DNA from: VRUE01 sp963697695
Lineage (GTDB): Bacteria; Actinomycetota; Thermoleophilia; Solirubrobacterales; 70-9
NCBI GenBank assembly: GCA_963697695.1
Contig: OY969094.1
Span: forward strand, 2,702,949-2,766,948
Direction: 5' to 3'
Length of the DNA stretch: 64,000 bases
How positions within the stretch are numbered: the first letter of the stretch is position 1; the number at the start of each line of letters is the position of its first letter. The notes under the pieces are model-generated. The model was not told where the DNA came from, made no database searches, and saw nothing but the letters and a program-made list of their open reading frames with translations. The position numbers and the translations under genes were made by a program. Of this stretch, positions 52,476-61,470 are shown in pieces.

Positions 52476-53570
52476 ATGGAGCCTGGCGAGTCGATCAACG
52501 TCTCTGACTTCGAGCGCGCCGCTGCGGACGCGCTCGAGGCCGGGGTCGCTGGGTACTTCTTCGGCGGTGCCTGCGACGAGGTGACGCTGGCTGACAACGT
52601 GCTGGCGTGGCGTCGCTGGCAACTGCGGCCACGAATGCTCGCGGGCCGCGATGCCTGGTCAACCAGGGTGGATCTTCTCGGGGCGGAGCTCTCGATGCCA
52701 ATCCTGGTTGCTCCGGTCGCCTATCAGCGACTGGTGAACGACGAGGGCGAGAGCGCAATGGCTCGGGCCGCTGCTGATGCCGGTACCGCCATGTGCGTCT
52801 CGACGCTCGCCACTGCCCGCCCCCGCGAGATTGCTGCTGCGGCGCCGGATGGACGCCATTGGTTCCAGCTTTATTGCTTCAAGGACAAGGGCATTACCCA
52901 GGCACTGGTCGAAGAGGCTGTCGATTCCGGTTTCGAGGCGATCGTGGTTACGGTCGATGCTCCGCGTGGGGGTAGGCGCGAGCGTGACCTCCGCACCGGT
53001 TTCAAGCTGCCCGAGGGCCTCGGTGTGCCCAGTGTTCAGGCGGCGCTTGGCTCCGAGCGCGCGGTGACGATCGAGGAGACCTTTGCCTTGATGGACCCGT
53101 GCTGGGGTTGGGGGGACCTCGAAGCGCTGGTCGCTGAATCCAGCCTGCCCGTCCTCCTCAAGGGGGTGCTGACGGGCGAGGACGCGGGGCTGGCCATAGA
53201 GCACGGCGCCGCAGGCGTGATCGTCTCGAATCACGGGGGACGCCAGCTCGACGGCGTGTCGGCGACGGCGGATGCGCTGCCAGAGACGGTCGATGCCGTT
53301 GCGGGGCGCGGCGCTGTGCTCGTCGACGGCGGCATTCGCCGGGGCACTGACGTCGCCATTGCTCTCGCGCTCGGCGCTGACGCAGCGCTCGTGGGTCGAC
53401 CCGCGCTTTGGGGTCTTGCCGCGGACGGAGAGGCCGGCGCTCGGCGCGTGCTTGAGCTGCTGCGCGACGAGTTCGAGCTGGCACTCGCTCTCTGCGGCTG
53501 CGCCTCGCCCGCCGAGCTGATCCGCGAGCACGTGCAACGAGCACCGGCGGCGTCCGTATATTCGGGCTGA
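52476..53570 (+). CDS. FMN-dependent alpha-hydroxy-acid oxidase/dehydrogenase
   Basis: 364 aa, (beta/alpha)8 barrel of the lactate/glycolate oxidase family. N-terminal FERAAADALEAGVAGYF, PILVAPVAYQRL, FQLYCFKD, VTVDAPRGGRRERD, the catalytic VSNHGGRQLDG (active-site His near residue 251) and the FMN-phosphate motif VDGGIRRGTDVAIALALGADAALVGRP are all present. The substrate cannot be read from sequence; lactate, glycolate and mandelate are typical. Monocistronic: the previous gene ends in a hairpin and the next starts 26 bp later. Confidence 0.9.
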   Translation: MEPGESINVSDFERAAADALEAGVAGYFFGGACDEVTLADNVLAWRRWQLRPRMLAGRDAWSTRVDLLGAELSMPILVAPVAYQRLVNDEGESAMARAAADAGTAMCVSTLATARPREIAAAAPDGRHWFQLYCFKDKGITQALVEEAVDSGFEAIVVTVDAPRGGRRERDLRTGFKLPEGLGVPSVQAALGSERAVTIEETFALMDPCWGWGDLEALVAESSLPVLLKGVLTGEDAGLAIEHGAAGVIVSNHGGRQLDGVSATADALPETVDAVAGRGAVLVDGGIRRGTDVAIALALGADAALVGRPALWGLAADGEAGARRVLELLRDEFELALALCGCASPAELIREHVQRAPAASVYSG

Positions 53571-53596
53571 TCTGCCCCTCTCGCGACATCTTCTAG

Positions 53597-55495
53597 ATGG
53601 CCCAACGCATACCCCGCGACGAATCGCTGAGCCGCGTCCACGGCGTCGGCGCGTTGTTCGCGGCTGCCTACGGCAACGTCGGCTCCTCGATCTACTACGC
53701 GCTTGGCGTTACGGCTGCCTTCGCGCTTGGCCTGACGCCGATCGCCTTCGTCATCTCCGGCCTCATATTCGCCGCGACCGCGGCCACCTACGCCGAGGCG
53801 ACGGTGATGTACCCGGAGGCGGGAGGGTCCTCGAGCTTCGCTCGCCACGCATTCAACGAGATGGTCAGCTTCATCGCGGCCTGGGGGCAGATGCTCAACT
53901 ACGTGATCACGGTCGCGATCTCGGCCTACTTCGTTCCCCACTACCTGGCGGTGTTCTGGGAGCCGCTCGGGCAGGGGCCGGGGGACATCATCGGCGGTGC
54001 GGTGCTGATCACCGCCCTCGCTCTGCTCAATATCCGAGGCTCGCAGGAGTCGGCGAAACTCAACCTGGTTCTGGCGGTCGCCGATCTCGCCACCCAGGTC
54101 GTCCTGGTCGGGATCGGCGTCTTTCTCGTCCTCAGCCCCGAGGTCCTCGTCGACAACGTCCAGCTCGGCGTGGCCCCGACCTGGAGCGACTTCGCCCTCG
54201 GCATCGCGGTCGGGATGATCGCCTACACCGGGATCGAGACCATCTCCAACATGGCGGAGGAGGCGAAGGACGCGGCGCGGACGATCCCGCGCAGCGTAGG
54301 CCTCACCGTCGCCGCCGTACTCGCCCTCTACCTGCTGATTCCCATCGTCGCCCTCTCGGCGATGCCGGTCACCCAGGACGCCGCCGGCAACTTCACCACT
54401 GCCCTCGGCACCGAGTTCGCCGACGATCCGATCCTCGGCATCGTCGAGAACCTCGGCCTCGCTCACGGGTTGACCGAAGTCCTCCGTTTCTACGTCGGCA
54501 TCCTCGCCGCAGTGATCCTGCTGATCGCCACCAATGCCGGCCTGATCGGCGTCTCCCGCCTCACCTACTCGATGGGCCAGCATCGCCAGCTGCCCGAGAA
54601 GCTGCGCCAGGTTCACCCTCGCTACCGCACTCCCTACATCGCCATCCTCGTCTTTGCCGCGGTGGCGATGATCACCCTGATTCCCGGCCAGACCGACTTC
54701 CTGGCGACGATGTACTCGTTCGGCGCGATGCTCTCCTTCACCATCGCCCACGTCTCGGTGCTCTGGCTGCGCCGCCGCCGCTCTGAGGATGAGCGGCCCT
54801 GGAAGCCGCCGCTCAACTTTCGCGTCTTCGGCACCGAGCTGCCGCTGAGCGCGGTCCTCGGCGGCCTCGGCACCTTCGCCGCCTGGATCGTCGTGATGGC
54901 GCTCAACCCGACGACCCTGGCCGTCGGGCTCGGCTGGATGTTCTTCGGCATCGCCGTCTACGTGCTCTACCGGCGTAACCAGCGTCTGCCTCTCACCGAA
55001 ACGGTCAAGGTCCTGACGCCGGAGCCGCTCGGCGTCGAGGAGATCGAGTACCGCAGCGTCCAGGTCGCCTTCGAGGACGGCGAGCCGTTTTCGGAGGAGA
55101 TGGTCGCGACCGCGGTCAAGCTCGCTTCCAAGCGCCGTCGCGGCATCCACATCCACTCGATGCTGACCGTGCCCACGCACTTGGCCCTCGACGCCGAGCT
55201 GCCCGAGCAGGAAGCCGAGGCGCAGAGCAAGATCGAGCAGGCGAAGCTGATCGGCGGCCAGCGGGTGACCGGGCACGTCGAGCGGGTCAGGCCCGGCCAG
55301 GCGGGCTACGCGATCTCCGACGAGGCGAAGCTGATCAATGCCGCCGCCGTGGTCGTCGGTCTGCGCTACCGCAACGGCCGCCCGCTCTACGACAAGACGC
55401 TGCAGACCGTGCTCGGCGAGCGTCCCTGCCGCGTGATCGTCGTCTCTGACCAAGGTGCCCAGCGGGGCACCGAACTGGCGCCGACGCTGACCTAG
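53597..55495 (+). CDS. APC-superfamily permease with C-terminal USP-like domain (KimA-like candidate)
   Basis: 632 aa. Roughly 12 transmembrane helices in residues 15-460, with the substrate-helix pattern AAYGNVGSSIYYALG and MYPEAGGSSSFARHAFNE, then a ~150-aa cytoplasmic domain resembling a universal-stress/KimA C-terminal domain. Family members transport amino acids or, in the KimA branch, potassium. A second permease of the same architecture and two TrkA/RCK genes follow, which favours an ion-linked role. Start ATG 53597. Confidence 0.82.
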   Translation: MAQRIPRDESLSRVHGVGALFAAAYGNVGSSIYYALGVTAAFALGLTPIAFVISGLIFAATAATYAEATVMYPEAGGSSSFARHAFNEMVSFIAAWGQMLNYVITVAISAYFVPHYLAVFWEPLGQGPGDIIGGAVLITALALLNIRGSQESAKLNLVLAVADLATQVVLVGIGVFLVLSPEVLVDNVQLGVAPTWSDFALGIAVGMIAYTGIETISNMAEEAKDAARTIPRSVGLTVAAVLALYLLIPIVALSAMPVTQDAAGNFTTALGTEFADDPILGIVENLGLAHGLTEVLRFYVGILAAVILLIATNAGLIGVSRLTYSMGQHRQLPEKLRQVHPRYRTPYIAILVFAAVAMITLIPGQTDFLATMYSFGAMLSFTIAHVSVLWLRRRRSEDERPWKPPLNFRVFGTELPLSAVLGGLGTFAAWIVVMALNPTTLAVGLGWMFFGIAVYVLYRRNQRLPLTETVKVLTPEPLGVEEIEYRSVQVAFEDGEPFSEEMVATAVKLASKRRRGIHIHSMLTVPTHLALDAELPEQEAEAQSKIEQAKLIGGQRVTGHVERVRPGQAGYAISDEAKLINAAAVVVGLRYRNGRPLYDKTLQTVLGERPCRVIVVSDQGAQRGTELAPTLT

Positions 55496-55505
55496 AATCG
55501 CCGGC

Positions 55506-55700
55506 GTGTCCTCTTCCCAGCGGCTCTATCGCGGTTCGGTCCGGGCGCTCTCCCTCTGCTTCATCGTCCTCGGCCTGGTGATCCTCATCAGCACCCTGGC
55601 GAACGGGGGCGGCCCGCTCTCGCTCGGCATGCTGCTCGGCCTTGCCTTCGTTGCAGTCGGTGCCGGCCGGCTCTGGATCGCCCAGCGGACGAGCCGTTGA
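55506..55700 (+). CDS. Small two-helix membrane protein
   Basis: 64 aa from GTG 55506. Two hydrophobic helices (about 13-31 and 40-56) separated by NGGGPLS, with a basic C-terminus (WIAQRTSR). No family recognised. It lies between two permease genes and its stop overlaps the second permease start as TTGA, so it is almost certainly co-translated and may be an accessory subunit. Confidence 0.65.
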   Translation: MSSSQRLYRGSVRALSLCFIVLGLVILISTLANGGGPLSLGMLLGLAFVAVGAGRLWIAQRTSR

Positions 55701-57709
55701 GCGGGCCGGAGCAGCCGCCGCCCGAGGCTCAGCGCCCCCCGCGCCTGGAACCACTACTGCGACGGGGGCTCGGCGTCCCCGGGCTCTTCGCCGCCGTCTA
55801 CTCGGCCGTCGGCTTCTCCATCTACTTCGCCCTCGGCGTCGTCGCCGACCGCGGCCTCGGCCTCACCCCGCTGATTTTCCTCGCCGCGGGCCTGCTCTTC
55901 GTACTGACCACGCTCAGCTACGTCGAGGGCGGCGCGATGTTCCGCGAACGCGGCGGCTCCTCGAGCTTCGCCCGCCACGCCTTCAACGAGCTGATCGCCT
56001 TCATCGCCGGCTGGGCGATCCTGATCGACTACCTGATCGTCGCCGCCCTGGCGGCGATCTCGGTCCCGCACTATCTGGAGCCGATCTCCGCCGACCTCGC
56101 CAAGCCGGGCCCGGAGATCGCGATCTCCGGCCTGGTCATCGTCGCCGCCTGCCTGCTCAACGTCTTCAACGTGACCGGACGCGGAAGCGAGCGCCCACTG
56201 GCGGTACTCGCCCTCGCCGACATCGCCCTGCAGCTGGCGGTGATCGCGGTCGGCGTGCTTGCCGTCCTCCACCCGGACCGGCTCACCGACCAGCTCGACC
56301 TCTTCACCGATCCGGGCTTCACCGACGTCATCTATGCCGGGGTGGTGGCGATGCTCGCCTATGCCGGGATCGAGGCCGCCTCCGACCTCGCTCCGGACAT
56401 TCAGGTTGAACCGCGCGACCTCAAGCGCATCGTCTCGCTCGGCGCCGTCGCGGTGCCGCTCGTCTACGCCGGCATGGCCGCGATCGCCCTGATGGCGGTG
56501 CCCGTGGTGGCCGGCCCCGATGGCCCCGAGACGGCGCTCGGCAACGAATTCGTCGAGGCGCCCCTGCTGGGGGTGGTCTCCGCCTACAACCCGGCCTGGG
56601 TCGCGGACGCGATGCGCTGGGTCGTCGCCCTGGTCGCCGCTCCGGTCCTCTTCTGGGCCGCGACCACCTCGATGCTCGGCGTCTCCCGCCACATCTACAC
56701 GCTGGCGATCAATCGCCAGATCCCCAGCTGGCTCGGCAAGCTGAACAAGCGCCACGCGACGCCGCACGTCGCGATCGCCATCTCCGGCGTGATCGCGATC
56801 GGCCTGGTGGCGCCGACCGACGTCAAGCTGCTGGCGGGCATCTACGCCTTCGGCGCGATGCTGGCGATCACGATCGCCCACTTCTCGATCCTGCGCCTGC
56901 GGATCACAGATTCCGACCGCCCGCGCCCGTTCAGGGTCCCCCTCGACGTCTCCTGGCGCGGTGCGCGGCTGCCGCTCCCGGCGCTCCTCGCCGCCGCGAT
57001 CAGCGGCCTCGCCTTTCTCAGCGTGCTCGCCTACCACGACACCGCCCGCTGGGTCGGCGGCGGCTGGATGATCTTCGGCCTGCTCTTCTACGTCATCTAC
57101 CGCAAGGTCTTCGAGGGGACGACGCTGACCAAGCGGGTCTCGGTCAGCGAGCGGGCGCTGACCAAGCAGGTGGCGGAAGTCGCTTTTCACAGCATCCTCG
57201 TCCCGGTCTTCGGCACCAAGCTGGACGACGACATCGTCGCCACCGCCGGCCGGCTCGCCGCAGCGGAGCAGGAGCAGGCCGACGGCGAGATCGAGGACTC
57301 GCGCCTCACTCTTGTCTATGTGATCGACGTGCCACTGACCCTGCCCTTGGATGCCGAGCTGGCGCCAGAGCAGGAAGACGCTGCTTGGCGAGCCCTGGCG
57401 CGCGCCAGCGAGGTCGGCGATGAGTACGAGGATGTAAAGGTGACGGCCGAAGTCGTGCGCGCCCGTGGGGTCGGTCCTGGGATCGTCGAAGCCGCACGGC
57501 GCAGCGGCGCCGAGGCGATCGTGATCGGGGGCGAGCCGCCGACCAAGATCAAGGGCGGCGCCACGTTGGGCGGGATCGGTGCTGCCAAGCCGGCTGAGGT
57601 CGGTGCCGCGACCGAGTACGTGCTCAAGAAGGCGCCTTGCCGGGTGCTGCTGACGGCACCCCCGGAAGCCCTCGACGAGCCGCTGACCGAGCCGTCCGCA
57701 GCGGACTAG
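55697..57709 (+). CDS. Second APC-superfamily permease with C-terminal USP-like domain
   Basis: 670 aa, TTG start. Same layout as the 53597 protein: about 12 helices (VYSAVGFSIYFALG, MFRERGGSSSFARHAFNE), then a longer C-terminal cytoplasmic domain with the stress-protein-like end GAEAIVIGGEPPTKIKGGATLGG and APCRVLLTAP. The GGSSSFARHAFNE string is identical in both permeases. It is followed 10 bp later by the first TrkA/RCK gene. Confidence 0.82.
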   Translation: MSGPEQPPPEAQRPPRLEPLLRRGLGVPGLFAAVYSAVGFSIYFALGVVADRGLGLTPLIFLAAGLLFVLTTLSYVEGGAMFRERGGSSSFARHAFNELIAFIAGWAILIDYLIVAALAAISVPHYLEPISADLAKPGPEIAISGLVIVAACLLNVFNVTGRGSERPLAVLALADIALQLAVIAVGVLAVLHPDRLTDQLDLFTDPGFTDVIYAGVVAMLAYAGIEAASDLAPDIQVEPRDLKRIVSLGAVAVPLVYAGMAAIALMAVPVVAGPDGPETALGNEFVEAPLLGVVSAYNPAWVADAMRWVVALVAAPVLFWAATTSMLGVSRHIYTLAINRQIPSWLGKLNKRHATPHVAIAISGVIAIGLVAPTDVKLLAGIYAFGAMLAITIAHFSILRLRITDSDRPRPFRVPLDVSWRGARLPLPALLAAAISGLAFLSVLAYHDTARWVGGGWMIFGLLFYVIYRKVFEGTTLTKRVSVSERALTKQVAEVAFHSILVPVFGTKLDDDIVATAGRLAAAEQEQADGEIEDSRLTLVYVIDVPLTLPLDAELAPEQEDAAWRALARASEVGDEYEDVKVTAEVVRARGVGPGIVEAARRSGAEAIVIGGEPPTKIKGGATLGGIGAAKPAEVGAATEYVLKKAPCRVLLTAPPEALDEPLTEPSAAD

Positions 57710-57719
57710 ACTCACGGCC

Positions 57720-58187
57720 ATGTTCATCTTGATCGTCGGCTGTGGCCGGGTCGGCTCCTCCGTTGCGCGCGCGATGCTGCGCGAGGGACACGAAGTCTCC
57801 TGTCTCGACGAGGATCCCGAGTCGCACGCCCGGCTCGAGGTCGGCCTCGACAAGGGCTGGGAGGACCTCGGCGGCCAGTTCACGGTCGGCGCCGGTCTGG
57901 AGACGGACGCCTTGGTCGCCGCCGGGATCGAGAAAGCAGACGCCTTCATTGCCTCCACCGACGGCGACAACACCAACATCGTAATCGCCCAGATCGCCCA
58001 GAAGCGCTACGAGGTGCCGACCGTGATCGCGCGCATCCTCGACCCGCTGCGCGCCGAGTGGTACCAGCGACAGGGCCTGCACACGGTCTGCCCGACTCGC
58101 GTCGCGATCGACATGCTGGAGGGCGCGGTCCGCGAGGGCGCCCGGCGCGACGGCAGCCCCCCCGACGGCCCGGCAGAAGCCGCGTAG
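57720..58187 (+). CDS. TrkA-N (RCK-N) NAD-binding regulatory protein
   Basis: 155 aa. Rossmann RCK domain with IVGCGRVGSSVARAML at the start and the TDGDNTNIVIAQIAQ segment. It ends soon after the N-domain, without a TrkA-C domain. Such short RCK proteins pair with a full-length partner, here the next gene. No Trk/Ktr pore subunit lies nearby; the adjacent transporters are the APC permeases. Confidence 0.88.
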   Translation: MFILIVGCGRVGSSVARAMLREGHEVSCLDEDPESHARLEVGLDKGWEDLGGQFTVGAGLETDALVAAGIEKADAFIASTDGDNTNIVIAQIAQKRYEVPTVIARILDPLRAEWYQRQGLHTVCPTRVAIDMLEGAVREGARRDGSPPDGPAEAA

Positions 58188-58203
58188 GGGAGAAGCGGCG
58201 CGC

Positions 58204-58881
58204 ATGTACATCATCATCATCGGAGCGGGGAAGGTGGGTTGGAACCTCGCCCGCGAGCTGCTCGAAAAGGAACACGAGGTGACGGTGATCGAGAGCAACC
58301 GCCGCCGCTACCTCACGGTCGAGCAGGAGCTCGAGCACAGCGTCTCCTACGGCGATGCCTCCGAGCTCTGGGTGCTCGAGCGAGCCGGGATCCAGCGCGC
58401 CGACATGGTGATCGCGGTCACCGGCGACGACGAGGACAACATGCTGATCTGCCAGGTCGCGCGCGAGAAGTACGAGGTCGAGCGGATCATCGCCCGCGTC
58501 AACAACCCGCGCAACCGGCCGCACTTCGATCTGCTCGGGATCAAGCCCTCGGTCTCGGCCACGGACCTGATCCTGCGCCTGCTCGAGCACGAGGTGCCCG
58601 AGTACGGCCTCGTCCACCTGCTCGACCTGCAGGAGGAGCAACTGGAGATCATCGAGATGCTGCTCGGCAAGGACTCCAGCGTCACCGGGCGCCGCGTCGG
58701 TGACCTGCAGATGCCCGAAGGCAGCCTGCTGATCTCGGTGTTGCGCGACGGCAAGGGTTTCGTCCCCGGGCCGGACACGGTGCTCGAAGTCGGCGACGAG
58801 ATCCTCGCTGTGCTCGATCCCGGCCGCGAGGACGAACTGAAGGTCCTCTTCGGGCCGGGCGGCAACGGCGCCGGTGGCTGA
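58204..58881 (+). CDS. TrkA family protein with RCK-N and RCK-C domains
   Basis: 225 aa. RCK-N starts IIIIGAGKVGWNLAREL with TGDDEDNMLICQVA, then a linker and an RCK-C domain (about 140-215, VTGRRVGDLQMPEG to DEILAVLDPG) that in this family binds small ligands such as c-di-AMP. It follows the short RCK gene by 16 bp. Its end overlaps the FAD reductase start by 8 nt. Probably gates or regulates K+ flux with the 57720 protein. Confidence 0.9.
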   Translation: MYIIIIGAGKVGWNLARELLEKEHEVTVIESNRRRYLTVEQELEHSVSYGDASELWVLERAGIQRADMVIAVTGDDEDNMLICQVAREKYEVERIIARVNNPRNRPHFDLLGIKPSVSATDLILRLLEHEVPEYGLVHLLDLQEEQLEIIEMLLGKDSSVTGRRVGDLQMPEGSLLISVLRDGKGFVPGPDTVLEVGDEILAVLDPGREDELKVLFGPGGNGAGG

Positions 58882-60118
58882 CCGGAGGGCCGATTTCCTC
58901 CTCGTCGGCGGCGGACTGGCCTCCGCCAACTGCGCGGCGGAGCTGCGCAAGCGCGGGGCGGAGGGCTCGATCCTGCTTGTCGGCCGCGAGCCGGAGCCGC
59001 CCTACGAACGCCCGCCGCTTTCCAAGGAGTACCTGCGCGGCGAGGCCGGGCGCGAGGACGCCTACGTCAACCCCTCCTCCTGGTACGAGGAGAACGGCGT
59101 CGAGCTGCTGACCGGGACCAACGTGATGTCGCTCGACCCCGAGGCGCGGACGGCGAAGCTGCAGGGCGGGGTGGAGGTGGAGTTCGGCCAGGCGCTGCTG
59201 GCGACGGGGGCGATGGTCAACATCCTCCGCGTCGAGGGCGCCGAGAACGAGGGCATCCACTACCTGCGTGCCTACGGCAACTCCGACGCGATTCGCGCCG
59301 ACGCCGAGGCGGCCGAGCACGTGGTCCTCATCGGCGGCAGCTACATCGGCTGTGAGGTGGCGGCCTCGCTGACCGCGAAGGGCACCAAGTGCACGATCCT
59401 GATGATGGAGGACGTGGCGCTTTCGCGAACCTTCGGCGAGAGCGCCGGGCGCTGGTTCCAGGACGTGCTCGAATCGAAGGGGGTCACTATCCATGGTGGC
59501 GAGGAGCTCGGGGCCTTCGAGGGGGACGGCCGCGTCAAGGCCGTGGTGACGAAGAGCGGCCTGGCGGTCGAGTGCGACGCGGTTGTCGTCGGCGCCGGCG
59601 TGCGCCCGGACGCGATGCTCGCCCAGCGTGCCGGGCTCGAGGTCGAAGACGGAATCCTTTGCGACTCGAAGCTGCAGTCCTCCGCCCTGGGCATCTACGC
59701 CGCCGGTGACTGCTGCTCATACGACAGCGTCGTCCACGGCCGCCGCCTCCGGATCGAGCACTGGGACGTGGCGATGCAGCAGGGAATGCACGCCGCCCGC
59801 AACATGCTCGGCGAGGAGAGCGACTACGAGGTCGTGCCCTATTTCTTCAGCGACCTCGCCGACTGGGCCAGCATGGAGTACGTCGGCCCGGCCTACGAGT
59901 GGGACGAGGAGATCTGGCGCGGCGACCGCGACAGCGGCGAGTTCTCCCTCTGGTACCTGAAGGACGGCCGCGTCGCCGGTGCCCTCAGCGTCGAGCGCTC
60001 CGAAGACCTCGCCGAAGCTCGCCGCCTGCTCGCCGACAAAGTCGACGTCTCCGCAGTCAGGGATCGGATCGCCGATCCCGACAGCGACCTCTCGGCGATC
60101 GCTACTTATCGAGAATAA
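58874..60118 (+). CDS. FAD/NAD(P)H-dependent oxidoreductase (ferredoxin-reductase type)
   Basis: 414 aa, GTG start. FAD site LLVGGGLASANCAAELR (8-24), YERPPLSKEYLRG, the ATG hinge LLATGAM, NAD site VLIGGSYIGCEVAASL, the second FAD contact GIYAAGDC and a C-terminal reductase domain with EHWDVAMQQG. The pattern is that of rubredoxin/ferredoxin reductases or AIF-like enzymes. No ferredoxin or P450 gene is adjacent, so the partner is unknown. Confidence 0.88.
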   Translation: MADRRADFLLVGGGLASANCAAELRKRGAEGSILLVGREPEPPYERPPLSKEYLRGEAGREDAYVNPSSWYEENGVELLTGTNVMSLDPEARTAKLQGGVEVEFGQALLATGAMVNILRVEGAENEGIHYLRAYGNSDAIRADAEAAEHVVLIGGSYIGCEVAASLTAKGTKCTILMMEDVALSRTFGESAGRWFQDVLESKGVTIHGGEELGAFEGDGRVKAVVTKSGLAVECDAVVVGAGVRPDAMLAQRAGLEVEDGILCDSKLQSSALGIYAAGDCCSYDSVVHGRRLRIEHWDVAMQQGMHAARNMLGEESDYEVVPYFFSDLADWASMEYVGPAYEWDEEIWRGDRDSGEFSLWYLKDGRVAGALSVERSEDLAEARRLLADKVDVSAVRDRIADPDSDLSAIATYRE

Positions 60119-60148
60119 CTTAGTTATCAAGTTCAGTAAACTTATGGC

Positions 60149-60664
60149 GTGAGGCCTTCTTCTGCGCTGCGAATGCCGACGAAGGTCTACGTTCTCACCT
60201 TGGCTTGTTCCCTTGGTTGCTTGGGGATGGGAGTCACCGTGACTGCGGCTCTCGGAGCTCCGACGCGGAGCGACTACGTGGATCAGGTCGATCCGGTGTG
60301 CAAGGAAGCGACAGATGCAAACAGAGGTCTGCTTCGCGGTGTCAATCGGATGATCGCCAAGGGGGAATTGAGGGCGGCAAGTCCTCGCTTTAGGCAAGCA
60401 GCGGTGGCTCTCGGCGAGACCAGACGACGAATTGCCCCAGTTCCGCGACCGCCGGCCGATATCCCTCGACTTGCAAGGTGGTTGACGCTCCTACGCAAGC
60501 AGGAGACGCTTCTGAACAAAATGGCCGCTGCATTGCAGCAGCGTCGAAGGCCTCTGGTTCAGGTTCTTGCGCAGCAGTTGTTCCGCAGTGCAAGAGGTAT
60601 CAATAACACGGTCATCGGCTTCGACTTTGAGCATTGCCGATTGAACCCCGCCGATCTCGTCTGA
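60149..60664 (+). CDS. Small exported helical protein of unknown function
   Basis: 171 aa from GTG 60149; ATG 60173 (MPTKVYVLTL) is an alternative that leaves a cleaner signal peptide ending LGAP. The mature part is Arg/Gln-rich and mostly helical (RRRPLVQVLAQQLFRSARG), with Cys near each end (VCKEA and HCRLN). The upstream AT-rich stretch (60114-60145) contains two short dyads and probably the promoter. TGATG joins it to the next gene. Confidence 0.6.
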   Translation: MRPSSALRMPTKVYVLTLACSLGCLGMGVTVTAALGAPTRSDYVDQVDPVCKEATDANRGLLRGVNRMIAKGELRAASPRFRQAAVALGETRRRIAPVPRPPADIPRLARWLTLLRKQETLLNKMAAALQQRRRPLVQVLAQQLFRSARGINNTVIGFDFEHCRLNPADLV

Positions 60665-61452
60665 TGCCGGGCTCGTATGGGGCTCTACATAGGATCGGCT
60701 TTCTGTCAGTAGCGGTTGCCGTCTTGGTGGCCGCCGGCGTGGTCCGGGCGGAGAAGATAGCGACGCCAACCATGTTCATAAAACTCGACGCCACCATCAC
60801 GCCAAAGGTGCTACCCCGCTCGCGGTCGAAGCCTGTGGTAATCACGATTGAGGCTTCGCTCAAAAAACGCAAGAAAGAATCAATAGCTCGACTGACTCGG
60901 GTGCAGCTCAGCCTCAACAAAGCGGCTGTGCTGGCCGGAGGCGGTGCACGCACCTGCCGGTATGCCGATATCGCTGCAGCTACCTCGTCTGTGGCTCGAG
61001 AAAACTGCCCCGGTGCCCTAGTAGGTCATGGTTATGTGGAAGCTGATGTGAGGTACCCTGGCCAGCGCCAGTCGGATTTCAAGGGCCATCTGCAGCTCTT
61101 CAATGGCTTGATTCGAAAACGCCATCCCGCAATCTTCCTTCATGTCTTTGGTCCAGAACCTAGGACGGCCTCGGTACTTCCATTTGTCATCACCAGATCC
61201 CGCGGTTTGTTCGGAACTGTAATGACTGCGCAGGTTCGGATCAGCAAATGGGTCTATATCCGTCACTTCGTGCTGACGTTTGGCCAGCGGTTCCAGGGCG
61301 ACAGTCAGAGCACCCGCTATTTGGCGGCCAGCTGTCCTGTTCCTCGTGGATTCACCGCTGGAATAGCACCATTTGCACGCGTAAAATTCGGCTTCGACAA
61401 CGGTGTGGAAACAGACCAGGTGCTTGTTCGCTCTTGCAGAGTCGAGCAATAG
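60664..61452 (+). CDS. Exported protein of unknown function, coupled to the preceding gene
   Basis: 262 aa. The ATG overlaps the previous stop as TGATG. A signal sequence (FLSVAVAVLVAAGVVRA) is followed by a beta-rich domain with four Cys (TCRYAD, ENCPGA, ASCPVP and RSCRVE). The segment IKLDATITPKVLPRSRSKPV and the later FVLTFGQRF resemble repeated beta strands, but no family is recognised. It converges with the MMPL gene; 18 bp separate the stops. Confidence 0.6.
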   Translation: MPGSYGALHRIGFLSVAVAVLVAAGVVRAEKIATPTMFIKLDATITPKVLPRSRSKPVVITIEASLKKRKKESIARLTRVQLSLNKAAVLAGGGARTCRYADIAAATSSVARENCPGALVGHGYVEADVRYPGQRQSDFKGHLQLFNGLIRKRHPAIFLHVFGPEPRTASVLPFVITRSRGLFGTVMTAQVRISKWVYIRHFVLTFGQRFQGDSQSTRYLAASCPVPRGFTAGIAPFARVKFGFDNGVETDQVLVRSCRVEQ

Positions 61453-61470
61453 ACGCCAGTTACGTCCTGA

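Noticed and set aside
53231..55453. Antisense open frame of 740 codons
   Set aside because: Lies opposite a well-supported permease. Low-complexity Asp/Glu/Gly/His-rich translation typical of the mirror frame in high-GC DNA.
55754..57979. Antisense open frame of 741 codons
   Set aside because: Same artefact, opposite the second permease; no motifs.
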